This document shows, one piece after another, positions 28,469 to 37,356 of a DNA stretch of 64,000 nt. The first letter of the stretch is position 1; each line of letters starts with the position of its first letter. The position numbers and the translations under genes are program-made. This DNA is from Vulcanococcus sp. (GTDB lineage: Bacteria > Cyanobacteriota > Cyanobacteriia > PCC-6307 > Cyanobiaceae). The DNA lies in contig JAHUZV010000024.1 in the NCBI GenBank assembly GCA_019264575.1, positions 248,001-312,000 of the forward strand, read 5' to 3'. The notes below the pieces were generated by a model. The model was not told the origin of the DNA. It was given only the letters and a program-made list of their open reading frames with translations, and did not search any database.

Positions 28469-29520
28469 GGCCGGCCGAGGGGGGTCGGGATCGGGCGCTG
28501 GCCGGGTTGCAGCCGCCCCAGCATGGATTCGAGCCGTTGGGCCATCTGGGTGCTGTGCTGGGGTGCGTGACGTCGCCACACGCTGCGGGCCATCACCACC
28601 TCTTCACCTTCCGGGGCCATGCCGAGGCTCTGCAGCCAGCTGCTGCGCTCGCCATCGAGCACATCGCTGCGCACCAGCAGCTGATCGGCGCCGGCGGCGC
28701 TGCGCTCCAGGAGCAGCTGCAGCGGCCCCCCTTGCAGGTGTTGCCAGCCAGGATGCACGCTCAGTTCCAGTTCAGGCAGCCCCCGGTTGCCGGGACGAAG
28801 GCGCCGGGCACCGGCAACAGCCTGCTGGCGGGTGCAGTCGAACAGCATCAGGCTCGGCTGTTCGCTTTGATCGAGCAGATCCTCGACGCGGCGATCGAGC
28901 AGTTGGCGCAGCTGCGCCGGCAGCGCGGCCTGCTCGAGAAGCCACATGGCTGGAGCCGTGCGGCGGTTGAGCGGTCGCAGTTGCAGGTCGCTCGGTAGGG
29001 CGCGCTGCTCGGGTTCTGATGGGGGTTCCCAGCGCCAGAGGGTTTCACGGCGCAGGGGCTGGAAGCCTTGTTGGCGCAGCAGGGCGAGGCGATCGCTGTC
29101 GGTGGTGGCGGCCGTGGCGATCCAACTGGCGGCGCCGCGGCTGCGCTGGATCGCTTCGCGGATCAGTGCTGCTTCGATGGCCATGCGGCCCGCTTCTCCG
29201 GCCGCCAGGCTCGCTTCGCTGCTGCGCAGTTGCAGCAGCTGCCAACAGCTGCCGCTGCGGTTGAGCCGCTGGCTGAGCAGCAGGCCCAAGGGGTGCTGGG
29301 GTTCTCGGTAGGCCAGCAGCACATCAGGCACCAGCGGCGGCCTGGCGGTGAGGCTGTTCAGCAGGCGATCCGGCCCCTGCAGCAACACTGCCCGCTGCAG
29401 CAGCGGCAGGAGATCCACGAAGCAAGGGTCCTGCAGCAGCGGCAGGTGCCATCCGCGCAGGGGGACAACGTGCAGGCACTGGGCCTGAGCGGGTCGCTGG
29501 GCTGGTGCAGCTGAAGACAC
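28465..29520 (-). CDS. conserved hypothetical protein, probably GNAT-fold
   Basis: A 351-residue cyanobacterial protein. Residues about 85-160 (LLAYREPQHPLGLLLSQR to LALLRQQGFQPLRRETLWRW) have the strand-turn-helix pattern of an N-acetyltransferase domain, with the RQQGFQPLRR motif typical of the fold end. A second, similar half may follow (SLMLFDCTRQQAVAG to WLQSLGMAPEGEEVVMARSV), suggesting a tandem or degenerate pair. No acetyl-CoA loop (RxxGxG/A) is clear, so activity is uncertain. It overlaps ruvX by four bases. Confidence 0.6.
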   Translation of the reverse strand: MSSAAPAQRPAQAQCLHVVPLRGWHLPLLQDPCFVDLLPLLQRAVLLQGPDRLLNSLTARPPLVPDVLLAYREPQHPLGLLLSQRLNRSGSCWQLLQLRSSEASLAAGEAGRMAIEAALIREAIQRSRGAASWIATAATTDSDRLALLRQQGFQPLRRETLWRWEPPSEPEQRALPSDLQLRPLNRRTAPAMWLLEQAALPAQLRQLLDRRVEDLLDQSEQPSLMLFDCTRQQAVAGARRLRPGNRGLPELELSVHPGWQHLQGGPLQLLLERSAAGADQLLVRSDVLDGERSSWLQSLGMAPEGEEVVMARSVWRRHAPQHSTQMAQRLESMLGRLQPGQRPIPTPLGRP

Positions 29521-29551
29521 GGCGCTCGGCCTGATAGGCCCTCAGCCCATG

Positions 29552-30730
29552 TTATGGGCGCACCAGCACCAAAGGAGTGCGCTCGTTGGCATTGCCGGCG
29601 GGGTTGGGCTTGAGGGCCCGCATCAGCAGTGCTTCGTCGCAACCGGGGCTGGAGGCCAGCACCTTCACCCGGCCCAGATCGTTTACATCCACCACCGCTA
29701 CGCCCACGCCCAGCTCGAGAGCCAGCTGCCGGCACACCGCCGCACTGTCGGTGGGCCCCAGCACGATCGTTTGGTCGTAGGGCGGTGTGGTGCCCGTCAC
29801 GTCGTCGATCAGGCGGGCCTGCTCACCAGCCAGGCGATAGAACCAGCCCTTCGAGCCCACCAGCTTCAAGGCTGTGCCCAGCAGCCAGGCGCAGAGCACC
29901 CGGGCCGGCCCGACGTTGTCGATCAAGGTTTGCAGCCCGCAGGCGGTGGCCAGGGAGCTGGTGGGGTGGAACACCCGGCACAGCAGCCGAGCCAGCGAGG
30001 AGGGCTGCAAATTGGCGGGGTGGTTGTAGCGCCCTTGCATCACCGCCAAAGGCGTCTCGCCGATGGTGAGCACGTCGCCGGGCTGGAGCACCGCTCCGGC
30101 GTAATGGCGCAGCACCTCGGCGGGATCGTCGAGCGTGCCGAGCAGATGGGTGCGGATTGGCAACACCGAGCAGCGATCACCGCTGCGCCAACGGGCGGTG
30201 TCGGGTTGGGCCGCTGCCGGACGGCGCAGGGGAATCAGTACGCCATCGCGCTTCTGCAGCCGGCCAAAGGGGCCGTAATTGGTCCAGAGAATCTCCAGCC
30301 AGAGGGTGTCCACCAGCTTGCGCAGATCGCTGCCGGCCGGCGCGTTGATGCTGATGCGCACCTCGGCTTGGGTGCTTTTGTGGCCCTTCACGATGTAAGC
30401 GAACCAGTAGCCATCGGCCCTGGCCTCTTCATCGGGATGTTGGGGGGTGAGCGTTGTGTTCAGCTCAAGCCCTTGCAGATCACCGCGGCCCAGCAGGGTG
30501 GGGCGGAGTTCGATCTCCGGCACGAACACCTCCATGCGGGCATGGGGGTTGGTGATTGCGATCGTGCCCTTCACCTCGAGGCGCTCGTCACCCTTGCGCT
30601 TCACGCTCCAGTTGCCGCTGCTCAAGCGCAGGGGGGATGCGGGCCGTAGCCGGTGGCGCGCCTCCAGCCAGAGCAGGGCGAGCCCGAAGACCAGGGCCGC
30701 AATCAACAACACAGCGAGCAGAGGGTGCAA
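29552..30730 (-). CDS. CofE-domain protein (F420-0:gamma-glutamyl ligase-like)
   Basis: A 392-residue protein with an N-terminal membrane helix (PLLAVLLIAALVFGLALLWL), a region of about 120 residues specific to this group, and a C-terminal CofE-like ligase domain beginning RCSVLPIRTHLLGTLDDPAEVL with LQPGDVLTIGETPLAVMQGR and LGVGVAVVDVNDLG. CofE adds glutamates to coenzyme F420. No other F420 genes are here and many cyanobacteria do not make F420 in large amounts, so the true substrate is open. It is a membrane-anchored relative, not a standard CofE. Confidence 0.75.
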   Translation of the reverse strand: MHPLLAVLLIAALVFGLALLWLEARHRLRPASPLRLSSGNWSVKRKGDERLEVKGTIAITNPHARMEVFVPEIELRPTLLGRGDLQGLELNTTLTPQHPDEEARADGYWFAYIVKGHKSTQAEVRISINAPAGSDLRKLVDTLWLEILWTNYGPFGRLQKRDGVLIPLRRPAAAQPDTARWRSGDRCSVLPIRTHLLGTLDDPAEVLRHYAGAVLQPGDVLTIGETPLAVMQGRYNHPANLQPSSLARLLCRVFHPTSSLATACGLQTLIDNVGPARVLCAWLLGTALKLVGSKGWFYRLAGEQARLIDDVTGTTPPYDQTIVLGPTDSAAVCRQLALELGVGVAVVDVNDLGRVKVLASSPGCDEALLMRALKPNPAGNANERTPLVLVRP

Positions 30731-30816
30731 AGCCGGCGCTTTGAGTTCTGCGGGAGCGTAGAGCTTGCAGCTGGAAATGCCGCCTAGCGTGGCGTCATCT
30801 CCACGGGAGGCCCGTG

Positions 30817-32226
30817 ATGCGTAAGACCTTCGTTCTTGATACGAATGTGTTGCTGCACGACCCCCAGGCGCTCACCCGCTTTGAAGACAACGCGGTGGTG
30901 ATCCCGATCGAGGTGGTGGAGGAGATCGACCGCTTCAAACGCGATCCCTCGGAGAAAGGCCGTAACGCTCGCCAGATTTCGCGGCTGCTGGATGCCCTGC
31001 GGGAGAAGGGCAACCTGGCTGATGGGGTGCCGATCGATGACGGCAGCGGCGGCACCCTCCAGGTGGTGTTTTGCCGCAGCGAAACCCTGGCCCAGCTGCC
31101 GCCCGAGCTCAAGGGCGGCAACGGCGACAACAACATCCTGGCGGTGGCCCTGGAGCAGCTGCGCTCCGGCCTGATTAGCGATCAGCCGCCGGTGGTGCTC
31201 GTCACCAAAGACACCAACCTGCGCATCAAGGCTGATGCCGTGGGCCTCACGGCGCAGGACTACACCACCGACAAGGTCGACATCGCCGACCTCTACCCCG
31301 GGGTGTGCGAGTTGATGGCGAGTGCCACAGCGATGGAGCAGCTCAAAAGCGAGGGCGGCCTGGCCCTGGCGGTGCTGCCCGCCGCGACGGGCGTGACGCT
31401 CCAAGCCAATGAAGGCGTCACGCTGGTGGATCAGGCCCAGCCCAACCACACGCTCCTGGCCCGCTTCGATGCCGCGAGCCAGCGCCTGCTGCCCCTGCAG
31501 CGCGCCGGCAAGGTGCGGCTCGGCAAGGTGACTGCCCGCAACCGCGAGCAAACCTTCGCTCTCGATCTGCTGCTGGATCCTGCGGTGCAGCTGCTCACCC
31601 TGGTGGGCAAGGCCGGTACCGGTAAAACGCTGCTCGCCCTAGCGGCGGGCCTGCACCAGGTGGCCGATGAACATCTCTATGAGCGCCTGCTGGTGACTCG
31701 CCCGGTGATCTCTCTGGGCAAGGAGATCGGTTTTCTGCCGGGGAGCCTCGAGGAAAAGATGGGCCCTTGGATGCAGCCGATCATCGACAACCTCGACTTC
31801 CTGCTGGGCGGCGCCGATGCCGATGAGGGCCGTGGCGCTTCCCGGGGAGGATCAGCGGCAGGCCGCCCCGGTGCCCAGCGCGGCAACCGCAGCAACTGGA
31901 CCGACCTCAAGGGCATGGGCCTGCTGGAGGTGGAGGCGATCAGCTACATCCGCGGCCGCTCGATCCCGAGGCAATTCATGGTGGTGGATGAGGCTCAGAA
32001 CCTCACACCCCATGAGGTGAAAACGATCGTGACCCGCGTGGGCGAGGGCACCAAGATCGTGTTCACTGGCGACCCCTATCAAATCGACAATCCCTACGTG
32101 GATGCCGAGAGCAACGGTCTCACCTGGCTGGTGGAGCGCTTCAAGGGGCAGCAGCTAGCCGGCCACGTGACCCTGATCCGCGGCGAGCGCAGCGAACTGG
32201 CGGAGCTGGCGGCGAACCTGCTTTGA
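30817..32226 (+). CDS. PIN domain-PhoH ATPase fusion protein
   Basis: A 469-residue PhoH2-type protein. The N-terminal PIN ribonuclease domain starts KTFVLDTNVLLHDPQALTRF and has VVEEIDRFKRD and NNILAVALEQL. The C-terminal PhoH P-loop domain has [56 protein letters not shown] and GTKIVFTGDPYQID. Such fusions unwind and cut RNA. The ATG at 30817 is preferred over the GTG at 30814 because GGGAGG at 30805-30810 gives normal spacing. It ends six bases from the convergent fumC stop. Confidence 0.9.
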   Translation: MRKTFVLDTNVLLHDPQALTRFEDNAVVIPIEVVEEIDRFKRDPSEKGRNARQISRLLDALREKGNLADGVPIDDGSGGTLQVVFCRSETLAQLPPELKGGNGDNNILAVALEQLRSGLISDQPPVVLVTKDTNLRIKADAVGLTAQDYTTDKVDIADLYPGVCELMASATAMEQLKSEGGLALAVLPAATGVTLQANEGVTLVDQAQPNHTLLARFDAASQRLLPLQRAGKVRLGKVTARNREQTFALDLLLDPAVQLLTLVGKAGTGKTLLALAAGLHQVADEHLYERLLVTRPVISLGKEIGFLPGSLEEKMGPWMQPIIDNLDFLLGGADADEGRGASRGGSAAGRPGAQRGNRSNWTDLKGMGLLEVEAISYIRGRSIPRQFMVVDEAQNLTPHEVKTIVTRVGEGTKIVFTGDPYQIDNPYVDAESNGLTWLVERFKGQQLAGHVTLIRGERSELAELAANLL

Positions 32227-32232
32227 GCAGGG

Positions 32233-33609
32233 CTAAACCATCCGCTCTGGCCGCACCCACTGATCAAACTCCTCGCCGCTGATCTCACCGAGCACGAGGG
32301 CGGCTTCCCGCAGGCTGAGGCCGTGCTTGTGGGCGTGCTTGGCGATTCCGCTGGCGCGGTCGTAGCCGATGGCTGGGGTGAGGGCGGTGACGAGCATCAG
32401 GCTCTGGTTGAGCAGGCGCTCGATTCGTTGTTCGTTGGCGCGCAAGCCCTCGATGCAGTGCTCGCGGAAGCTGCTGCAGGCGCCGGCGAGGAGCTCGATG
32501 CTCTCGAGCACGTTGTGGGCGATCAGGGGCTTGAACACATTGAGCTCGAAGTTGCCCTGGCTGGCGGCCATCTGCACGGCGGTGTTGTTGCCCATCACCT
32601 GCACGGCCACCATCGTGAGGCTCTCGCACTGGGTGGGGTTCACCTTGCCGGGCATGATCGAGCTGCCCGGTTCGTTTTCGGGGAGCACAAGTTCACCCAG
32701 GCCGCAGCGGGGGCCGCTGCCCAGCCAGCGGATGTCGTTGGCGATTTTCATCAGGCTGCCCGCTAGCACCGTGAGGGCGCCATGGGCGGCGGCTAAGGCC
32801 TCATGGCCGGCCAGGGCCTGGAATTTGTTGGGAGCGCTGCTGAAGGCGGTGCCGAGCCGTTCGCTCAGCCGGGCCGCCACGGCCTCGCCGAAGCCTTTGG
32901 GCGCATTGAGCCCGGTGCCCACGGCTGTGCCGCCGATCGCCAGCTCGTGCACCCGCGGCAAGCTCAGCCGGATCGCCTCCAGCGCGAGCTGGAGCTGGGC
33001 CACATAGCCGCCGAATTCCTGCCCGAGGCTCAAGGGCACCGCATCCTGCAGGTGGGTGCGGCCGATCTTCACCAGGCCCGCGTAGCTGGTGGCTTTGGCC
33101 TGGAGCGCCGCGGCCAACTGCTCCACGGCGGGCAGCAGGGTGTTCTCCAGCTCGAGCACCACAGCGATGTGCATCGCCGCCGGGAAGGTGTCGTTGCTCG
33201 ATTGGCTGAGGTTCACATGGTCGTTGGGGTGCACGGGGCTTTTGCTGCCCAGCTCCCCGCCGAGGGCCTCGATCGCGCGGTTGGCGATCACCTCGTTGGC
33301 GTTCATGTTGCTCTGGGTGCCGGAGCCCGTCTGCCACACCTTCAGCGGAAACTCCCCATCCAGCTCGCCGCGGGCCACCTGCTCGGCCGCCGCCACGATC
33401 GCGGCGCAGAGCCCCGCGTCGAGCTTGCCCAGATCGCGGTTGGCTTCAGCGCAGGCCGCCTTCAGCTGGCCGAAGGCATGCACGATCGCCAGCGGCATGC
33501 GCTGGCCGAAGGGGAAGTTGGTGATCGAGCGCTGGGTCTGAGCCCCCCAGTAGTGCTCGGCGGGCACCGCGATGGCGCCCATGCTGTCGGTTTCCTGGCG
33601 CGTGCTCAT
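32233..33609 (-). CDS. fumC: class II fumarate hydratase
   Basis: A 458-residue enzyme that interconverts fumarate and malate. Family blocks are [81 protein letters not shown], and the signature [15 protein letters not shown]. The ATG at 33609 is the family start and overlaps the stop of the upstream lumenal-protein gene by four bases. Confidence 0.96.
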   Translation of the reverse strand: MSTRQETDSMGAIAVPAEHYWGAQTQRSITNFPFGQRMPLAIVHAFGQLKAACAEANRDLGKLDAGLCAAIVAAAEQVARGELDGEFPLKVWQTGSGTQSNMNANEVIANRAIEALGGELGSKSPVHPNDHVNLSQSSNDTFPAAMHIAVVLELENTLLPAVEQLAAALQAKATSYAGLVKIGRTHLQDAVPLSLGQEFGGYVAQLQLALEAIRLSLPRVHELAIGGTAVGTGLNAPKGFGEAVAARLSERLGTAFSSAPNKFQALAGHEALAAAHGALTVLAGSLMKIANDIRWLGSGPRCGLGELVLPENEPGSSIMPGKVNPTQCESLTMVAVQVMGNNTAVQMAASQGNFELNVFKPLIAHNVLESIELLAGACSSFREHCIEGLRANEQRIERLLNQSLMLVTALTPAIGYDRASGIAKHAHKHGLSLREAALVLGEISGEEFDQWVRPERMV

Positions 33610-34178
33610 CGGGAGGCCACGATCTCGCTGTTGAGTTCGTTCACCTCGCGGCTGAGGCTGAGCTTTACATCGCCTTGTGGTTTGAGGCCCGTCACATCGG
33701 TGAGGGCGGCATTGATCGCATCGATGCTCACCGGGCCGGCCTCGTCCAGCACTGGTTTGCCCTCGGTGTTGAACACCACCACCTGGGGGATCACCCCTTT
33801 CCAATAAGACGCGGGATCGGTGGGGCCGTGGGTGTCGCGGTTCTGGATCGGGTCGGTGGAGAGCAGGATCAGCTCCACGCTGCGGCCCCAGAGGCGCTGC
33901 AGTTCGTTGAACACCACGGCGTACTGCTTGCTGGCGGCGCTGTCGTCGAGGAAGAAGCCCAGCACGATCGGCCGGTGTTCGGCCATGGCATCCGCCAGGG
34001 TGCTGCGGGGCGGCACCAGGGAGCCGTTGCCGGCGTAGAGGGCGTAGATGTTGCCGTCGTAGCTGTTGGTGTCGCGCGCGGCCTCAGCCGCACTGGGAGC
34101 CAGGCCCAGGGCCAGCAGTGCGGAGAGGACCAGGGCTGCCAAAGGTTTCAGCAACTGGGCCAGGAGGCCGGGCATCAA
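33606..34178 (-). CDS. thylakoid photosystem I accumulation factor-like protein (thioredoxin fold)
   Basis: A 190-residue protein with an N-terminal hydrophobic signal or anchor ([21 protein letters not shown]) and then a thioredoxin-like domain: [49 protein letters not shown], and [16 protein letters not shown]. The active-site CxxC of true thioredoxins is absent. It matches the cyanobacterial family annotated as thylakoid membrane photosystem I accumulation factor, so a role in PSI assembly at the lumenal side is likely. Its stop overlaps the fumC start. Confidence 0.75.
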   Translation of the reverse strand: MMPGLLAQLLKPLAALVLSALLALGLAPSAAEAARDTNSYDGNIYALYAGNGSLVPPRSTLADAMAEHRPIVLGFFLDDSAASKQYAVVFNELQRLWGRSVELILLSTDPIQNRDTHGPTDPASYWKGVIPQVVVFNTEGKPVLDEAGPVSIDAINAALTDVTGLKPQGDVKLSLSREVNELNSEIVASR

Positions 34179-34237
34179 GACGACGGTGAGAGTGAGGCCA
34201 TTGTGACCTTCGAGGTTGATCCCCTGGCGATGGGCTC

Positions 34238-35869
34238 TCAGCTGCGGCTGATGCTGCGGCCCATGCCTTGGAGCACGCCTTTGCCCACCAGGCCGATGGC
34301 TCGGCCGATCACCTGGGTGAGCACCACCACCACCAGATCACCGAGCCTGCGGATGACGCTTTGCAATTGCGGAGCCAGCGCATCGCGGGCTTCCAGGCTC
34401 AGGGTGATCAGCTGCTGGCCCCAGCTCAGCTGCCGCAGCTCGCTGTCGCGCGGTTCGGTGAGCAGCTGGGGGGTGATCGCACCGTTTTGGATGCCGTACA
34501 GAAGTCGGCGGCTTTCGTAGAGCTGCACCGGCCGCTCAAACAAATTCCCCCAGCGCTGCTGAGAGTTGAGCTGGTTGCGCAGGCGCTCCAGGTTGCGGGT
34601 GGCGAGCAGATCGGGCCTGAGCAGATAGCGGCGTAGTTCCGGCCAGGTGCTGCAGCAGCTGAGGATCTCGGCGCTGATCAGTTCAGCGCTGCGGATTAGC
34701 CAGTTGCCGATCAGCAGCTCGAGGTGGAGGAGAGCCTGGGGCTCATCCGGCGCCAACAAACGGCCTTCCACCAGCAGGGGCTGGGCCTGTACGAGGGCCG
34801 CCAGCATCGGCAGGGCCAGGGGCAGATCGGGATCGATGGCGTTGAGCTCGCTGGCGCCGCTGAGGCTTTCGGCCACGGGTAGCAGTCCGCCCTGCTGAGG
34901 TAGCTGCACGTATTCCCCGGCCATGCTTCGCAGGGAGAGGCGACGCAGTTCTGGCTGCTGCTGCAACCAGCGCTGCTCCAGTTCATCGCCGCGCAGCTGC
35001 TCGTGGCGCAGGCGGGTGATCAAGAGATCGAGCTGGCTGATCAGGGCCAGGAGCAGATCACGGCGGTGATCGGGGTTGAGCCCATCGAGAGCTAGCAGTT
35101 GCCCGCTGCTGTTCGACACCCCGCTCTCGATGGCGGCTGTCAGCCGCAGCTGAATCGCTTGCCACACCCCTTCGGCGGTGCGCTGGCGCACCGTGATCGC
35201 GGTGCTGCTGGGGGTGGGCTGGCTGGGAGCGCTTGCGGCTTGGGGGAAGGCCATGCTGATTGGCCCCCACAGCCAGAGCAGCATGCGACGAGCCGCGGCC
35301 AGCTCCCGCAGCCGTCCGTGCAGCAGCAGCCGGGTGAGGCCACCGCAGCCCTGCTGGAGCCAGTGGTGGCAGCGCCGCTGCTCGGCCTCGATCTGGCTGA
35401 GGCCGGAGCGCAGCAGCCACTGGCCCAGGCCGATCGCTTCCGGTTCGGCCAGCTCGGCTGCCAGGGGGCGCAGTTCCACCACCCGGCCACCGGCTAGCAG
35501 GGTGCTCACGGCTGCGGGGATCTCCGCAGGTTCGGCCTGCTGCAGCAGGCCTTCGCAGGGCAGTTGCAGCAGTTGATCGCTGCTGTAAGCGCACTCGCCA
35601 GGAACCAGCAGCAGCAGCGGTGCGGGCTGCCAGCGATCGCGCAGCTGATGCAGTTCGCGCTGCAGCGTGGCCAGCGGCAGATTCCCCGCGGCACTCCAGA
35701 TCACCAGGCGCACGCTGCCGCTCAGGCCTTCGCTGTCTGTGGCCGCCTTGAACTCGGGTTCGAGCAGCCGCACCAGGCCTTCGCGGAGCAGCGGCTCGGC
35801 CAGGATCAGCAGTTGGGGTGCAGCCTTGGCCTCGGGCACGTGCGCCAGCTGATGCAATCTGGCGCGCAC
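34238..35869 (-). CDS. DUF3685 family protein
   Basis: A 543-residue cyanobacterial protein. The first 120 residues resemble a response-regulator-like fold (QLLILAEPLLREGLVRLLE, LPLATLQRELHQLRD, PAPLLLLVPG) but without a clear phospho-acceptor pattern. The remainder is Leu- and Gln-rich helical sequence, with an amphipathic hydrophobic C-terminus (LGDLVVVVLTQVIGRAIGLVG). The assignment to DUF3685 is by overall layout and remembered similarity. No function is known. It sits alone between the Fur-family gene and the PSI accumulation factor gene. Confidence 0.75.
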   Translation of the reverse strand: MRARLHQLAHVPEAKAAPQLLILAEPLLREGLVRLLEPEFKAATDSEGLSGSVRLVIWSAAGNLPLATLQRELHQLRDRWQPAPLLLLVPGECAYSSDQLLQLPCEGLLQQAEPAEIPAAVSTLLAGGRVVELRPLAAELAEPEAIGLGQWLLRSGLSQIEAEQRRCHHWLQQGCGGLTRLLLHGRLRELAAARRMLLWLWGPISMAFPQAASAPSQPTPSSTAITVRQRTAEGVWQAIQLRLTAAIESGVSNSSGQLLALDGLNPDHRRDLLLALISQLDLLITRLRHEQLRGDELEQRWLQQQPELRRLSLRSMAGEYVQLPQQGGLLPVAESLSGASELNAIDPDLPLALPMLAALVQAQPLLVEGRLLAPDEPQALLHLELLIGNWLIRSAELISAEILSCCSTWPELRRYLLRPDLLATRNLERLRNQLNSQQRWGNLFERPVQLYESRRLLYGIQNGAITPQLLTEPRDSELRQLSWGQQLITLSLEARDALAPQLQSVIRRLGDLVVVVLTQVIGRAIGLVGKGVLQGMGRSISRS

Positions 35870-35897
35870 GTTAACGGGCCTGGAGAGGCTTTCCAGG

Positions 35898-36338
35898 TCA
35901 GCGGGGGCGACCGCTCAGATGCAGGGTGTAGCTCTCAATCGAGAAACCGGTGTGCTCCTCGATCTGACGGAGCAGATCAGGGGGGAGTTCCACATCCAGG
36001 TCCTGAATGGCTCCGGTGTTGAGGCAGGTGAGGTGGCTGTGGGGGTCGCTGCGGTAGCCGTAAAGCCGGCCGCTAGCTCGATCCAGACACTCGATCACCC
36101 CAGCGCTTTGCAGGGCTTCGAGGTTCTGATACACCGAGGTATGGCCAATGTTGCGGCCACGGGCATTCAGCTTTTCGAAGATGTCGCGAGCGCTGAGGTG
36201 ATCTTTCACATCCCAGAGCAGTTCCAGCACCATGCGCCGCTGGCGCGACAGGCGCATGCCCAGATCGCGGCAGCGGCCAATGGCAGCGTCTAGACCGCCA
36301 GCGGCAACCTGCTCAAGGGCATCAGTGGTGGGTGTCAC
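35898..36338 (-). CDS. Fur-family transcriptional regulator
   Basis: A protein of about 146 residues with the Fur winged helix (LGMRLSRQRRMVLELLW, LSARDIFEKLN, GHTSVYQNLEALQSAGVIEC) and a dimer/metal domain containing RSDPHSHLTC. The second cysteine of the usual CxxC is replaced (CLNTG) and no C-terminal CxxC follows, so the structural zinc site is missing. It could be a Fur-, PerR- or Zur-like regulator of another metal specificity. The start is GTG 36338 or TTG 36344. The hisA stop lies 16 bases upstream, so read-through from hisA is possible. Confidence 0.87.
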   Translation of the reverse strand: MTPTTDALEQVAAGGLDAAIGRCRDLGMRLSRQRRMVLELLWDVKDHLSARDIFEKLNARGRNIGHTSVYQNLEALQSAGVIECLDRASGRLYGYRSDPHSHLTCLNTGAIQDLDVELPPDLLRQIEEHTGFSIESYTLHLSGRPR

Positions 36339-36360
36339 CGCCAAAACAGGCGTGTGTGGC

Positions 36361-37134
36361 TTATCCCGTTATAGAACCCGTAGGCGAAGTGAGTGCGTCT
36401 TGTAAGCGTTCCGGGCCAATTGCTTGCAACGCCTCCGCCAGATCCACGGTGCCGTCGTAGAGGGCGCGGCCCACGATCACGCCTTCCACTCCCAGTGGCG
36501 CGATCGATAGCAACGACAGGATGTCTTCCAGGGTGCCGATGCCGCCGGAGGCGATCACGGGGATGGAGCTGGCTTCGGCCATGGCCCGCAGCGCCTCGAG
36601 GTTGGGGCCCGCCAGGGTGCCGTCGGTGGCGATATCGGTGCTGATGATCGCGGCGACGCCGCAGCCTTCAAAGCTCTTGGCCAGATCGGTGGCCTTCACG
36701 GTGCTGGTTTCGATCCAGCCGCGGGTGGCCACCAGGCCGTCTTTGGCATCGATGCCAACCACCACCTTGCCGGGATGGCGCGAGGCCAGCTCCTTCACCA
36801 GCTCGGGCTTCTCGATCGCCACGGTGCCGAGGATCACGCGATCTAGGCCGCAGGCCAGCAGTTCTTCAGCCCGCTCGGCGCTGCGCACACCTCCGCCGAG
36901 CTGCACCGGAATCGAAAGGGCTGCAGTGATCGCCTTGACGGCCTGATCGTTGATCGGTTGGCCGGTTTTGGCGCCATCGAGGTCCACCAGGTGCAGTCGC
37001 TGGGCGCCCTGGCGCTGCCAGTCGAGGGCCTGGGCCACCGGGTCGTCGTTGAAGCGGGTCACCTGCTCGTAGTCGCCTTGGTGCAGGCGCACGCAGTGGC
37101 CGTCGAGCAGGTCGATGGCGGGGATGATCTGCAT
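36361..37134 (-). CDS. hisA: phosphoribosylformimino-5-aminoimidazole carboxamide ribotide isomerase
   Basis: HisA opens the ribose of ProFAR to PRFAR in histidine synthesis. The 257-residue TIM barrel starts MQIIPAIDLLDGHCVRLHQG with the first catalytic Asp in AIDLLDG, then VDLDGAKTGQP, VQLGGGVRS, RVILGTVAI, VVGIDAKDGLVATRGW with the second catalytic Asp, ISTDIATDGTLAGPN and VIASGGIGTLED. There is no stop codon between this ATG and an upstream in-frame domain starting at 37356, so the product may be a 331-residue fusion. Confidence 0.93.
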   Translation of the reverse strand: MQIIPAIDLLDGHCVRLHQGDYEQVTRFNDDPVAQALDWQRQGAQRLHLVDLDGAKTGQPINDQAVKAITAALSIPVQLGGGVRSAERAEELLACGLDRVILGTVAIEKPELVKELASRHPGKVVVGIDAKDGLVATRGWIETSTVKATDLAKSFEGCGVAAIISTDIATDGTLAGPNLEALRAMAEASSIPVIASGGIGTLEDILSLLSIAPLGVEGVIVGRALYDGTVDLAEALQAIGPERLQDALTSPTGSITG

Positions 37135-37356
37135 GACGGCCGGCCGGCTCAACGACTGCCAGCCAGGCTGCCAGAGGCCCCGATCCTTCAGGTGGCGGAG
37201 GGGCACCAGAAGTCGGCACTGGCGATCGAGCACAGCTTCCAGTCGAGCTGCCCGGTCGGCTCCTTTGCCCTGCTCCCCTAACAGCTGGAAGTGGCGGTAG
37301 CCATGGGTGAGGCCGAGGCTGGCGGGTTGAGCCGTCCAGCGCTGGGGCAGCTTCAT
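37135..37356 (-). CDS. TIGR02450-like Trp-rich domain, in frame with and directly upstream of hisA
   Basis: Seventy-four codons starting at the ATG at 37356 read MKLPQRWTAQPASLGLTHGY, then RHFQLLGEQ, LEAVLDRQCRLLVPLRHLKD and RGLWQPGWQSL. The spacing of W, H and the PLRHLKDRGLW.PGW ending matches the small Trp-rich TIGR02450 proteins, normally stand-alone and about 70-80 residues, function unknown. The ATG overlaps the stop of the Coq4-like gene (ATGA), which is the usual sign of a real, coupled start. No stop intervenes before the hisA ATG, so this is either the N-terminal domain of a HisA fusion or a small gene with no own stop. Confidence 0.7.
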
